A stretch of DNA of 64,000 bases from Zingiber officinale (GCF_018446385.1 NC_056002.1:39941671-40005670), one strand, 5' to 3'. Positions 44,916 to 57,600 are shown, numbered from the stretch's first letter. Translations and numbers: made by a program. Notes: generated by a model not told the origin, from the sequence alone.

Positions 44916-45547
44916 GACTAAAGAAGGGAAGGAAGCCTAGCAATACTCGGAAACAAGGGGACGAGAGAAGAGAAGAAGCTTACTTAGGGAAGATCAAAGG
45001 AAAGAAGCCCAGGAACTCGAAAACCACAGGAAAGCAAGCACTGGGAGTCGTCGGAGTAAGCTAGCAGCAGGCAGCTTCGACAGAGGACGCGCGATGAAAC
45101 AGAAAGTGCGACGTGAAGGCCAAAACGAGGGCTTTATACAAACGAGACCGCTCAGCCTCGTCCGTCGGATGAAGGGCACAAGAGACGAGGTCATCATCTA
45201 GCCGTTCATTTCAAAACAAAGAGCGTCCCATCGTACGGAGCGTCACCGCCACTAGAGACAAGCCACGTGGTGCTCTATCACCAAGCGCAATTAATGCGCC
45301 CATACCGCGCATGCTTCGGCTTAAAGAAAAAGACTTGCGCGATTTTCGAGAGGATTTAGACAAGCAAACATCCACGTTGGGCGCCAAGGAATACAAAGCG
45401 AAGAGCCGAGTGGATAAATTTAGCATGAGGGCCGAACGGCTCAAGGGATATCAGCAGCAGCGATAAGGCGATGACCGCCCGCTCGGACACACAGTCCAGT
45501 CAGTCGGACTCACTGCCTCCTTCGACTAGACTTGAAGGGGAGGCAAG

Positions 45548-46189
45548 TGATCCGGCGGTAAGAATGGGGGACCCACAGATGGGGTCCCGTCCTAGCGGAG
45601 CTAGAGATTACCCAGCCAAAGGTTTGGGTTTCCGACGCCAAAGCAGAAGAACCGGAGCCGAGTGGCCGAGCAGAGGTGTCCGCTCGGCCGAGGACAGAAT
45701 GGCCGAGCGGAGGTGTCCGCTCGGCCGGAATCGTGGCGAGGGAACAGTGGTTAGCCGAGCGGCCTATTCGCTCGGCTCGGGATATGATATGCCAGCAAAG
45801 GCATGATGATTAGACTGTACGCAAGATGACACTATTAAAGGCCCCACCATCACGTCACGGAAAGGTTGATACAGTAGCAGTATGGTCTTATGGATGCCCT
45901 TCTGACAGGCCCACACCTAGGCATGGTCGAAAGCAGGTGATCGCTTCGATTAGTGTGCCCAGGCTCCTTCGAGAGGTCTATATAAGGCCTCCATTTCTTC
46001 AACCGGAGGTACACAAGTCTACATTTTCTAAGCCACTTTCTTATTCCTTCGCCTAACTTGAGCGTCGGAGGGCCGTCGCCGGGACACCCCCCCCGGCTCG
46101 GTTTTGTTGCAGGTTCGCCGGAGCACTCGAGGATACAGCAGGGAGCGCCACATCCCCAGCGTCTATTGATACTGGTTCGGACAGGATCA
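45548..46189 (+). repeat. 3' LTR of the Tat element
   Basis: 642 bp, offset 9721 from the 5' LTR with no indel. Differences by eye: one each near 45596, 45604, 45612, 45953 and 46164. The same hairpins and TATA box are present. Confidence 0.97.
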
Positions 46190-46222
46190 TAGTATTTCAA
46201 AATAAAATTTAAAAAATCTAGG

Positions 46223-46479
46223 ATGAACCTAAAAATATTAAAATATTTAAAAAGCAAGTGCTAGTGAACGTTTTAATCAACGTTGAATTTGAACGGTTGA
46301 GTAGCAATTATTCAACGATTAATTTTTTTATTTAAAAAAATTTCTATAAATATACTCTCAATATTTTATTATTTTTATCATTTTCTCAACTCTATTTCTT
46401 TCCACCATAAAAATACCTTAAAAGACTTGATTAATTCTGAATAAATTAATTGAAGGATGATGTGGAGAATATAGATAAA
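46223..46479. other. Spacer, possibly 5' end of the PIF/Harbinger element
   Basis: AT-rich, with an AACGTT/CAACGTTGAA-rich patch at 46265-46315. No terminal repeat could be paired with confidence. Confidence 0.4.
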
Positions 46480-47548
46480 CAAAGAATGCTCCGACTATAT
46501 AAGGAACAACAAATAGTATGTCAAAGCGCTCAAAGTTCTTCCGGAAGAACGCGAAGGTGAAGGTATTTAAATCGGGATTATGAAGTTAGATATGCTTGTC
46601 TTTTTAATGATTATTTCTCTAATGAGCCAACATATCCTGATGATATATTTCGACGTCGATTTCGAATGTAAATAGGGTTATTTTTTCATATAGTCAATAT
46701 CTTGAAAAATCATTCAGAATATTTTCAGTGGATGGTCAATGCGACAGGAAAAAATATTTGTTGCCACTTTAGAAATGTACGGCGACTATCCATCAATTGG
46801 CATATGAAGTCCCTGTTGATCATTATGATGAGTATCTACGGATTGCTGACTCAACTGTCATCCAATACTTATTCAACTTCTATTGATGTATAATTGAATA
46901 TTCAAGGCTCAATATTTAAGAAGACCTAATGTTGTTGATATCCAACACTTGCTTGAAATGCATGAACAAAGACATGACTTCTCTGGCGTGTTGGGTAGTC
47001 TCGATTGCATGCATTGATAATGGAACAATTGCCTTGTCGCTTGGAAAGACCAATTTACTCAGGGAGATCATGACGTTCCAACAATTGCGCTTGAAGTAAT
47101 CACATCTACAAACTTATGGGATATAACATGCCTTTTTTTGGGATTGCAAGATCGCGTAATAATATCAACGTGCTTAACGAATCATCTTTATTCAACAACA
47201 TCTTGCAAGGAAATGCACTCGAGGTTAATTTTAAGGTTAACAATACATAATATATAAAAGGATACTATCTAACCGATGAGATCTATCTGAAATGAGCTAC
47301 TTTCATCAATAACTTCCATGTCCTCAGGATCCCAAGAGAAAATTATTTAAGGAACCATGAGAAAGGATTTCGAGCGAGCATTTGGAGTGCTCCAATCTCG
47401 ATGGGCAATGATAAGAGAAGGGACGGATCCAGGAATTAGAGTTGGGGGGGGGGCTTGAACTTAATATAATAAATTATATATTATTATTAAAAATATATAA
47501 TAAATTATATAGATATATAACAAAAAAAAAGTTATTACATTATATTAT

Positions 47549-50500
47549 TCAACAAAGTTGTGCCCTACGAGATTTTGAAACATAAAATTCATCTATAATA
47601 GAATCTATATCTATATCTTTAGCTAAATCTCGTTCAATATAGAGTGTCAAACAATCTTCAAGAAAATCATCCTCCATTTTATTGCGAAGTGCCGTCTTCA
47701 CATGCTTCATTGCTGAAAAGGCTCGCTCAGTAGTGGCAGTAGAAACAGGTAATGTCAAAACGAGATGAATCAATCTAGTTAACATAATGTAAACCTTTGA
47801 CCGCCCACTCTCAGTCAATTGCTGACACAACTCAACAAGTGTAGAAGCCTTCAAATTTTGCATCACATCAAGTTTATAATGTACCAATTCATATTCCAAA
47901 GCAACGATGTCTTGATTTGTGAAATCTTCAGGATAAAACTTCTTTGCAAGTTTGCAAATATCATTACTGTTAATTGAATCAAATGAATTTTTCGGATCTA
48001 AAGCTGTACTAAGAGAAAGAAGTTCCACTGATGACTCATTGAACCGAGTATTTAACTCCATCAAAATGAAATCTATTGCTACATTAAAAACATCAAAGTG
48101 ATAATGATGCTCAATTGTAGTTTGCTGACGAGAACGACCAATCTTATATAGGCAATCAAGGTCAGGCACATCAATATCATTTCTCGAACAAAAAACTTTC
48201 ACTTCATGAAGAAATTCTTCCCACCCGCATTCTCTAAGTTTTTGAAGGATGGTTTTGGTAGTAGAGACAAATGTAATAGCAGTCAAAATGTCTTGAGATT
48301 TTCTTTGAAGAATTTGACAAAGAGTATCTGTTGTTCTCATAATTTTATGCATCAAGTGCAAAATGAACACAAATTCAAAGCTTGCCATGTTTCTGTAAAT
48401 TCCCCGAACTTCAGCCTTAGCTCTTCCATTTGGAGAATAGTCACTAAGAACTTCAAAAACTTTGCAAGTTGCAGCGTACATACCTATCAAGTTTTTTACT
48501 GAGTCATAGTGAGAACTCCAACGACTAGCTCCTGCCCATTGCAAATTACCAATCTGATTGGCCCCACTTCCAGAATCACGTTCTCCAATTGCCAACATAT
48601 GTTCAATTTCATTTCTTTGTGCAGTATGTAACTCAGCAATGCGTTTAGTAGAAGAAGTAACAATATTGACAATATTGTCCAAATGAGAAAAGAATTCCCA
48701 AATAACACTGACATCCTTAGCGGCAGAGACCAATGTTAATTGTAGTCGATGAGCAAAACAGTGAACATAGTATGCATAAGGACAATCTCTGAGAAATAAT
48801 GTCTGGAGTCCATTCCACGCGCCACGCATATTGCTAGCACCATCATATCCTTGGCCTCTAAGTTTCTTAACTTGTAGATCATGATGAACAAGAACATTTG
48901 ATATTTCTTTTTTCAAATTCAATGAGGTAGTATCACTAACACTTTTGATAGCAAAATATCTTTCTGTCAAAATCCCATGATTGTTCACAAACCTCAAGAT
49001 AATGGCCATTTGCTCCCGTTTAGATATATCTCGTGCTTCATCAACAAGAATACAGAAGAATTTATCTCCAACTTCTTCACGAACCATCTGTCGTACTCTA
49101 TTGGCCATAATATGTAAAATATCTTTCTGAATTTCTGGAGCAATATATTGGGCATTTTTTGGAGCATTCTCAAGTACAACTTCATTAATTTCCATACTCA
49201 TTTTTGCAAAAGCCTTCACCAATTCAAGGAAATTCCCACAATTAGATGAAGATAGAGATTCATCATTACCTCTAAAGGCACAACCTTGAAGTGCTAGCCA
49301 TCGAACAGTGACAATTGAGGTCTTCAAACGTAAACGATTTTTCTCCTTTTCTTCTTTAGCTTGAACATACATCACATTATCAATATGTTGAGAGGGTCTC
49401 ATCAAATTTTCAGCCCTTCTCTCAGACATAGTATGAGGCGAAGAAGCTGCAGAACCAATATGGGCAAGAAATGCACATGTTTTTCCTTGGTTTACCCTTT
49501 TCCAATTGTCAAATCCTTCACTGACTAGTGCCGAGATATTAGATGAATTAATATCATTCAAAAAAAGAAAACAATAAAAACAATATGTCTTATTTGTTGA
49601 AGGCGAATACTCTAACCAATGAAATTTCTGAAACCATTTTTTCTGAAATTGACGATTTTTGTCACGCCCCAGAGGAGTCCCTGTCTGAGAAAATTTCGGC
49701 AGCATCTCCCCTGTACGGTGGACAATCTGAAACTTTTCTACATCTCACAAATACCTCAGCCACAGGCGGCTGGAATAATAACAACAAAATAAAACATCAC
49801 CACACAGTTTATATAAGTAAACAGAAAGATAATACCCTGACTTGAAATCCACCCTACTCCACTACACTCGTTAAGCTCAAATCCGACGAACTCACCTCTT
49901 CTGCCGTCCAAGCAAGCATGTAGTAGAATAAAATCCAAATCCAAATCCATCGCAATAATAAAATCCATACAATATCCATAAGCAGAATAATCCAAAACAT
50001 AACATGTTCAAAACAGTCTAGAACAGAAAAGAAACCAAAGAAAACCAAACATATCCTCGAGGTCTGCAGGGACCAGCACTACGTGCAGTGAGGACTAGCG
50101 ACTGGAACTCCCTCCGGACAGCATCAACATGAAAATAACAACAATGGAGGCGGGGTGGGTCCAACACTCAGCAGGTACAATTGATATGCAAAGTAAAGAA
50201 ATAACACCTCGCACTAATCATGCGTCAGTCTCCTGATAAAAATAAAGGTAAATGCAAACCGAAGAAGACAGGAGAGAATCTGTACTAACCAGGACCCGGT
50301 ATAAGGACAAACAGTCCGAAAGGTATAGAAGACCTGTATGCATGTCAAACATAGGTATCCAAACAATATGCAGCATATAAATGCAACAATCACAATCACA
50401 AACAATAAATGCATCATGCATATGATGCTAATGTCATGGTCACCCCTGACGCCAGTCAGCCAACTCACAACATAAGTGGGACCAAGTGGGTAGGGCTGTG

Positions 50501-52827
50501 ACGACCGTACACTCAGCAATACTACTCCTGATGAGTGATCGAGTGGACGGGATGCTGTCAGAGTACATACGTACTCCTACCCCAAATCATAAATGGGGGA
50601 GCGCAATGCTCTCATCTCCCGGTACACTATGACGGGGAGGAATCTCTAACGTGCTACACGCTGCGTCACACTACCCCTGAGCGGATCAACGGAGCACCGG
50701 AAGAGTCAAACTGACGTGCTACCACGCTGTGTCACGCTACCCATGAGCGTCACAACGGAGCACCGAACAGTGATGAAAACTGGCAAAGTGCTCGACAATA
50801 ATGGAGCAATCTATAGCACAGCATGCGATCATGCAAATGGTGCATGTCACTAAGCATGGTAATATACTAAACCAACCTCTGGACATATAACAATGGGCAC
50901 CATAGTGAATAAATCATATCAAGATATACTGATCAAATAAGGTATCAAACCTAGGTCCTGACATGGTAAAACATGGTTATATCACTACCCAAGAGCATGC
51001 GAAATCAGATAGGTATCAATACGAGATGCAAACAAACAATCAATCAAGCAGGCAACATGTATCGGGCAGTGATTAACCGAAACAAATAAGGAAACACAAT
51101 TAATGCAAATTGTTAATTTCATTACTAAGCATATCAAAGATAATAAGTCAAAAGTACCCGCCTCCGATAAAATGGTCCAAATCTGACTCCGAGATATTCG
51201 TCTCGCGTCAAAGTCCTGTGATATCAAACATACATTTTTATTTAGCTACAAATTTAAACAAATAGCTAAACAAAAATCCTTAAGAACAATTTAGAGAAAA
51301 ACCCTAAACCATAAACTTCAACCTTCCTAAATTAAATCCAAAGATTAACTAGGGTTAACTGCATTTAACCCTAATCATAACATTAGATTAAAAATCTAAA
51401 GCTAATCCAATCTACATAATCCTACTAACCATGTAATCCATATTTATACTAACAACAATGTATTTATCTCTTTCCAAAACTCACCTAGATATAGTGATTT
51501 CTCCGCTGGTCGTTGTGGGAAGAAGTAGCTGCTGGAAACTCACATAACAACCCCACAACAAATCCTACTTCACCTCACAGCTTTAATTAAATATTCACAG
51601 CACAACCTTGCTGAAATCTTTCCCTACAGATCAGATCAAATTGGTATCGTTAAGTGGGGATCACAAATCAAGCAATAACCTATCTAACAACCTCTAATCA
51701 ACATAATTCCAAAACTCATCTTACCCCAATCCAGAGACACCCTTGTTGACACTCAGTCGAAGAAGGTACTGCTAGAAGTTACAGTCGGAGTTATGCGAAG
51801 CTGCTGCCCTCTTCGATGCTGTGGTGGCTCTGTGCCGACACAAAAACAATCCTCCGGATCGAAAGAAGGCCAAGAGAAGACAGCCGATGTTAGGGCAGGA
51901 GGTCAATTCGGGAGAAGAAGAGGGTTGCGGCGGCTTTGGTGTTGGCACGCAGAGATCAGAAGAGAGGAAAAGCTTAAGAACCCTACCTCTATCCTTGACG
52001 CACGCTCCCGGCTTCCGACTCCCGGCGATCTAGGGCACGGGTCCGCAAGGTAGAGGGCGTCAGCGCTAGGGCACGGGATACTTGCCGGCGCTCGGGAGAG
52101 GAAGAGAAGGAGAGGCCGGCAGTAGACTGAGATCTCTGAGGCGACGAGGCAACGGCAGAGGGAAAAACTGATCGGCTCGGGAAGAAGGAGCGTCGTGCGG
52201 CGCCGGTTAGGAGTGGTTAGGGCAGGAGACGGCGTCGCTGAAGGAAACGGGAAGAGATGAAGGCGCGGGGAAAAGAGAGAGATTAAAGAAAAAGAATAGA
52301 AAAAAGAAAAATAAATAAAGAAAATCAACTTTTCCTCATTTAAATGGGGTTGCCCTAATAGGCTTTCCCTGGCTCTATTTTATCCCCGTAAACTCGTCCA
52401 TACGAGCTCCGAAAAATTCCCGAAAAAATTCTAAAAATTTCAAAAAATTCCCTTATTAATATTCGCCTATTTCCGGTATTTTACAATTTTGATTTCCAAA
52501 TTTTGTAGCCGGATACTCCAACATATCTGGTTGATAAGGCCCCATCTTTAGATATGAACGTCTTATCTCATCTCGTATATTAACATGATATTCACATATT
52601 GGTTTTCTTTTTCCCGAATCTCGTTCAATACAAGCAGATGATGATTGATGGTCTTTGCTAGGAGAAGAAATTGAAGAAATTTGGACACTAGGAATGAGAA
52701 GACCTTCACTAGATTGATTTTCCATTGTAGTAGGAATTGAAGTACTTTCACTAGTTTCACGATCTCTCTTTTTAAAGAAAGATGATATTAATGTCTTTCC
52801 TTTCTTTGTAGCAGATTGATGTTCCAT
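47549..52827 (-). pseudogene. hAT transposase (TTF-type finger, DUF4371, dimerization domain), split by a solo LTR
   Basis: The gene runs on the minus strand from ATG 52827 to a stop at 47549-47551. It is interrupted only by the solo LTR at 49660-52485. Bypassing the LTR and one copy of its 5-bp duplication leaves one continuous frame of about 815 codons with no stop or shift. Order: basic, serine-rich N-terminus; TTF-type zinc region with YCFYC near 49590; DUF4371-like core with Val-Asp-Glu-Ala (near 49065) and GYDGASN (near 48845), carrying two of the expected catalytic Asp residues; C-terminal hAT dimerization motif LPVSTATTERAFSAMK (near 47730), which includes the Glu. Similar proteins are annotated in plants as TTF-type or zinc finger MYM-type protein 1-like. 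As it stands the gene is knocked out. Confidence 0.92.
49660..52485 (-). repeat. Solo LTR of a Tekay-like Ty3/gypsy element inside the hAT transposase
   Basis: 2826 bp. On the minus strand it starts TGTAAAATACCGG and ends GGGGCGTGACA. It is flanked by a perfect 5-bp duplication ATTTT (49655-49659 and 52486-52490). The overall style (AT-rich start, GC-rich leader at about 51780-52260) is like the Tekay LTRs at the left of the window, but the sequence is different. Two diverged copies of a block with CGTGCTAC...CACGCT...CAACGGAGCACCG lie at about 50650-50770. No internal region or second LTR. Open frames inside it are not genes. Confidence 0.9.
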
Positions 52828-53881
52828 CTTGAAATAGTTAAAATTAAATCCCTAAATAAACAAGTAATAGGTTACTAATGGCTTAAAGTATAATGAATTA
52901 GGAAGGGAAATAGTTATATAACTTGAGATAAAATATAAATTATTATCTTATTCTAAAATAAAATACTGAAAGGCTGAAAGCTAAAGCCAATTGAAAATAT
53001 TGATAAAATCAATTGTGAGAAAGACATTTAAATTTCAAGGTCATATGATAAATCATAATAGAACTCCATAAGACTATACTGATCAAAGATTTTCAAGCTT
53101 GGATGCCCTTGCAATCCGAGCTTGAAAATCCATAAAAAAAACAAGCCACGACCATAAAAAAAAACAAATCACAATATCAGATTTAAATATTGGTGCCGTG
53201 TTGATTAGTTAGTCATCAAAGATTTTTGTGATGACAATCCATTAAACAGCAATCTGACTTCTAATGACTAATGATAATCCATAAAAAAAAAGAAATTTTA
53301 AATCAACACGACACCAATTTTAAATCAACACGACTTTTAATGACTTCTATGAAACAGAAGTGGTGAAGCGGTGAAGCGATGAAGCCGGCTTTAGCAAAAT
53401 GGCAAAACCAACACGGCAAGTCGGCAACGCGACCAACGCCATTAGAATGTGCGATGCTTTGGCAGCGAAGTCGACAGCAAGCCACAACATGCTCTCGCTG
53501 TTTAATGGTGGCCACGACAATGAAGTCGGAGGCGATTGCAAACATACAGTAGAAAGGAGGAGAAGAAAATATTAGGGATTTTGTCATTTAGGGTTACCTG
53601 TCCTCGGTCCTCCTGTGTCCAGAGTCTCGATGCTCATATGCTGCGTGCGAGGGCCGGTGTGGTAGTACCGATGCAGTGGAGTTATTCCGATGTTAGACGG
53701 TGCCGGTGCCGTGGTGCGCCTTCACCGTGTCGCCGGTTATCGGACGAAGCACGCCGCGTGTGTTGGAGATGGGAGCGGCTGAGCAAGTCAAAATCAAATA
53801 TTATATTATACCTATTTTTTTTTTTTGGGCTGATAGGGCTGGGCTATAGCCCAGTATAGCTCTTGAATAGATCCGTCTCTA
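52828..53881 (-). other. 5' non-coding region of the hAT element
   Basis: Upstream (minus-strand sense) of the transposase start. Presumably it holds the promoter and subterminal region. GC-rich between about 53580 and 53790, with short open frames but no recognised domain. Confidence 0.5.
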
Positions 53882-54107
53882 GATAAGAGGTCCAGTATAA
53901 TTTTAGTACAAGGATAATTTGAAGGATTTCATGTACACATTGATTATTTTGCATAACATGATTATTAAGAATGAGAGAGATGTAATAGTGAATGGGTCGG
54001 ATGATGAAGGAGATCCTCCGTCACAAATATTTCAAGACTCCACCCAAGAATTCCAAGAATACCTTCGGAGAAATTGCGAGCTACGTGATAATCAACTGCA
54101 TTATTAA

Positions 54108-54515
54108 TTTCGAGCCGACTTGGTTGAACATATCTGAACATGCTACGGTTGTAATCAGTAAAAAAAATAATTTATTAATTATGATAATATTATATTATTT
54201 ATTTGATATATGATAATATTTATATATTTTTTATTTATTAATGTTATTTCGATTGTTAGTCATTTATGATTTATTTATGAATTTAAATTTTTTAAAAAAT
54301 TAATTATATATGGGGGTAAAATACGAAGGAAAGATAAAACATATATATAATGAAAAAAAATGAAATTCACAAATAAATTGTAGAGAGAATTTTTTTTTTT
54401 TTTTTGATAGTTGAGAAATATATATAATAGTTTTTACTTTTGACATGATGTTGAAGGAGCTTTTGAGGGTGTTTGATGCTCTAAGGACGCCTATTTAGTA
54501 TGAAAAGAATTTCTA
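54108..54515. other. AT-rich end of the PIF element and spacer before RFC3
   Basis: Low-complexity AT sequence (T run at about 54391-54405, TA-rich runs). No gene seen. This leaves RFC3 an upstream region of only about 540 bp free of transposase sequence. Confidence 0.5.
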
Positions 54516-54602
54516 GGCCCACATAAAGCCCAAAATAACTGGTGGGCTTATGACCCATTAGGTATCCGCGGCTTCTACAACGACACATCCGGCTTTCCCG
54601 CC
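54516..54602 (+). promoter_or_regulatory. RFC3 proximal promoter: Site II-like motifs and an E2F site
   Basis: Site II-type words GGCCCA (54516-54521), AGCCCA (54527-54532) and TGGGCT (54543-54548) precede an E2F consensus TTTCCCGCC at 54594-54602, 49 bp before the start codon. E2F and Site II (TCP-binding) elements are established in promoters of plant replication genes such as PCNA, so S-phase or meristem expression is inferred. Confidence 0.7.
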
Positions 54603-54650
54603 ATTTGCTTCTATCTTTCTCCTCCTCGTCCAATCCATACGCCGGCGACG

Positions 54651-57600
54651 ATGCTGTGGGTCGACAAGCACCGCCCGAGGAGCCTAGATAAGATCATTGC
54701 CCACGAAGACATCGCCCAAAACCTCAGGAAACTGGTGAGATCTCCTGAAAAACCCTATTTTTAGTTTGGTTCTTCGTCTAGGGTTTGGTTGGTCCTTCGT
54801 CTAGGGTTTGGTTGGTCCTTCCGCACTCTCTTCGTCCTTTTCACGTATGGGCCGTTGTTTTATGTCTCTTTATTCCTCCCTGCATTGCGGTTGCCTCAGG
54901 TTACGGAGCAGGACTGCCCTCATCTCCTATTCTATGGCCCGACTGGTTCTGGCAAAAAAACCCTAATCGTGGCCCTTCTCAAGGAAATGTTTGGCCCCGG
55001 GGTTGAAAAGGTCTCTATTTGATCTTCTGGTAATGATATGTTTTAAAACTAATTGGTGCGCTTGTTAATCTTTCTTTTTTTTTGGCGTGTTCTTTTTTTT
55101 TAATACCCTGCGGCAGGTGAAGTTGGAGAACAAGACCTGGAAAATTGATGTAAGTTGTTAAATTTTGGATTTTGTCTCAGTCCATTTCTGATGCATAGTA
55201 GTTTTTTCGAATTTTTCCACTCAGAAGTAGTACTGGCATGCATAAATTCTGTGGCCAATTGTCAAGTCGCTTACTCTACTTATTTTTTTTTTTTTTTTGT
55301 TTTATGTTTGCAATTTAGGCTGGTACCCGAACAATTGAGTTGGAACTGGCGATGCTATCCAGCACATATCACGTTGAGATGAATCCTAGTGACGCAGGAT
55401 TTCAGGACAGATATATAGTTCAGGAGATTATTAAGGAAATGGCAAGAAACAGGCCTGTAGATACGAAAGGAAAAAGAGGGTTCAAAGGTAGATTGCATTT
55501 GGTTTCATTCTTTTGTAAAATTAGGGTTCAAAGGTAAACTCATAAGTAATAGAGAATGGTGAAAATTATGAGACGAGTTTTTTTTCTGAATTCTTGAACT
55601 GTGAAAATCTGTGAAAGAGTACAATCTCTCTGTCTCTCTCTTCTCTTTATATATATATCTATCTATATATAATTCTTTTCTGAGATAAGTAGAAACTTTA
55701 GATTATTTACATAATATTATAATTATTTTAATATCGTTTTACAACTTTTGTCATCATTGAGTTGTACTGATTCAAAAACCATGGAATTTAGCTTCATGAG
55801 ATTGCTATCAGAGATAAGGAACTTGATTGATGAAATATATTAAGGATTAAACCAGCTGGATCTCTGCCAATATTATTGCAATACATATTTGCTATTCTGA
55901 TGCTGATATGGTAGTCTAACTGGCAGTGTTAGTGCTGAATCAAGTTGACAAACTATCAAGAGAAGCTCAACATTCTCTCCGGAGAACAATGGAAAAGTAT
56001 AGTGCTTCATGCAGACTAATTTTGTGCTGCAACAGCTCATCAAAAGTAACTGAGGCTGTCCGATCCCGCTGTCTAAACATTAGAGTCAACGCACCTAGTG
56101 AAGAACAGGTTAGCTTTTGAAATAGAATGGAGAAATATTACCAGTATGATACTGCTGATTTTAATGCTACTCTTCTGCATATTCCCTTTTGATTTGGCTG
56201 TCCATTAATCCTTTTAGTTTTCCTTTTTTGTTCTATATCCTCACAACCAAGTTTTTTCAAACTGTAATAGTTTTGAATTTCTACTTTCTTTCTCTAGGTT
56301 TTTTCTATTAAGTCTGTTTCCCCTCCTCAAATACCACTTTACACCTCAACTATTGTTTCCCTTACTGGCAATCTGAGAAAAAACAAATCATCCTCTTAGT
56401 CCTTTTCGCCATGGCAATCAAGGGAGTGAAGCACTGTTAACCATATGCCAAAAATGAAAGGGACCTTCAGCTTGCTTCACCATGTTGTGGATTCAAATTT
56501 AGTTGATTGTGAGTGTTGTCATCTTCATCATAGCCCTCCTAAAATCCAATGCATGGATTTTTATCTGAACAATTTTGCTATCCCTTACTCCTTTTAAGTT
56601 TTTGTGGTTCTTTTATCCTTAAAACCATGTTTTTTCAAACTAAAATAGTTTTGAACTCAACTGTTTTCTTCAAGTTTTCTCTTACAGTTTACTTTTTATG
56701 GATCTTGTAAGGCTCTAAGAACTGTGGAACATATGATTACTTTGTGAACAAATGGGCTATCCAATTGACTGCAGTCAAATGTCAAGTTTCCTCTTCATTT
56801 TCATTTTGAATTACTTTGCCAAACCAATCTACACTATAGTTATCAGAATCATATTAGTTGCAATTTGAATGACACAATTCATTTCGAGTCACACCCAAAA
56901 TAGATTGAACCGTATGGGTGAGTCATCTTTATCAATAATTGTTTGATTCAATACAATTCACAATTCTGATACAACTGATTCTTTATTTTGAACTTTCCTT
57001 ATCTTATGATTCCTCCTTACATTAACCCTCCTTGCGGCTAGTACCTTATGCAAGTGCTGCATCCCAACTCTTTCATCATGTCATGCACTGTGGAGTTCTC
57101 ACAGTGGGAGATGCCAATCATGCTGACAGTGACGATGGCTACCATCCCCTGCATAATGAAGCCTTGCCAACCATAGTAGGTTGCTTCCCACAGTGATGGC
57201 ATGAAATGTGAGGCTATTCTTGTGGTTGAGTACCAGTGAGAGTGGATATCAAATTGTAGTGTCAAATGCAGGGATTGAGGGGAGAAAAGGAAGATCTGAT
57301 GGATGTACTTAAATGACTTTTTTGACCATCCCTACTGTTTAACTTAGAGATTATTTTGGTTATTTTGTTGAAGCATTAATGGCGCCTAACCTCACATGGT
57401 AACAGTGTGATTGGATACATGGTTTGTTTCTATAAGATTTGTCGTTATTTTAAATTTACCTCGAAATATCTTCGTTCCTGTTTTATATTTATGTTGGTAT
57501 TCTCTTTATGTTCTATGGTCTTCTGGATCTTTTAGTAAATTTTTTTTAAGTATCTTACAAATTATATTTGACTAGATTATCAGAACTTTGGAGTTCATTG

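Larger units (their letters stand above)
35827..46189 (+). mobile_element. Complete Ty3/gypsy element, Tat lineage (10.36 kb)
   Basis: Two 642-bp LTRs (TGATCC...GGATCA) with five differences by eye (0.8%), flanked by a perfect 5-bp duplication TAGTA (35822-35826 and 46190-46194). It contains a TGGCGCC-type primer site, gag, pol with two RNase H-like regions, a long region after pol with tandem arrays, an antisense gene, and a polypurine tract (about 45532-45547, GAAGGGGAGGCAAG). The long post-pol region, the antisense gene and the second RNase H after the first are known marks of the Tat lineage. The pol frame is intact. It is the youngest datable insertion in the window. Confidence 0.97.
47418..53881 (-). 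mobile_element. hAT-superfamily DNA transposon
   Basis: A 6464-bp insertion (about 3.6 kb without the solo LTR inside it). It is flanked by a perfect 8-bp duplication GATAAGAG (47410-47417 and 53882-53889), the size typical of hAT. Short terminal inverted repeats: AAGGGACGGATC at the left and, on the other strand, TAGAGACGGATC at the right. It carries a transposase gene on the minus strand. It sits inside the PIF/Harbinger transposase pseudogene, so it is the younger of the two. Confidence 0.9.
46480..54107 (+). pseudogene. PIF/Harbinger-type transposase pseudogene, split by a hAT element
   Basis: Homology to plant HARBI1-like (DDE_4) transposases runs from about 46480 to 47409 and resumes at 53890-54107. 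Landmarks: a DYEVRYACLFNDYF segment near 46580; RRRFRM near 46660; GSLDCMH near 47005, the first catalytic Asp; a Phe-Phe-Gly-Ile-Ala-(x)-Ser-Arg-Asn segment near 47135; ERAFGVLQSRWAMI-like text near 47375. After the insertion a Tyr-Lys-Asp-Asn-Leu-Lys-Asp segment leads into ILHNMIIKNERD (53950) and a stop at 54105-54107. Many stops and shifts make it non-functional. The family cuts and pastes DNA at TTA/TAA-type targets. Ends of the original element were not located. Confidence 0.85.

Noticed and set aside
51793..52328. Open frames of 70-141 codons in the solo LTR
   Set aside because: They lie in the GC-rich leader part of an LTR. Composition explains them.
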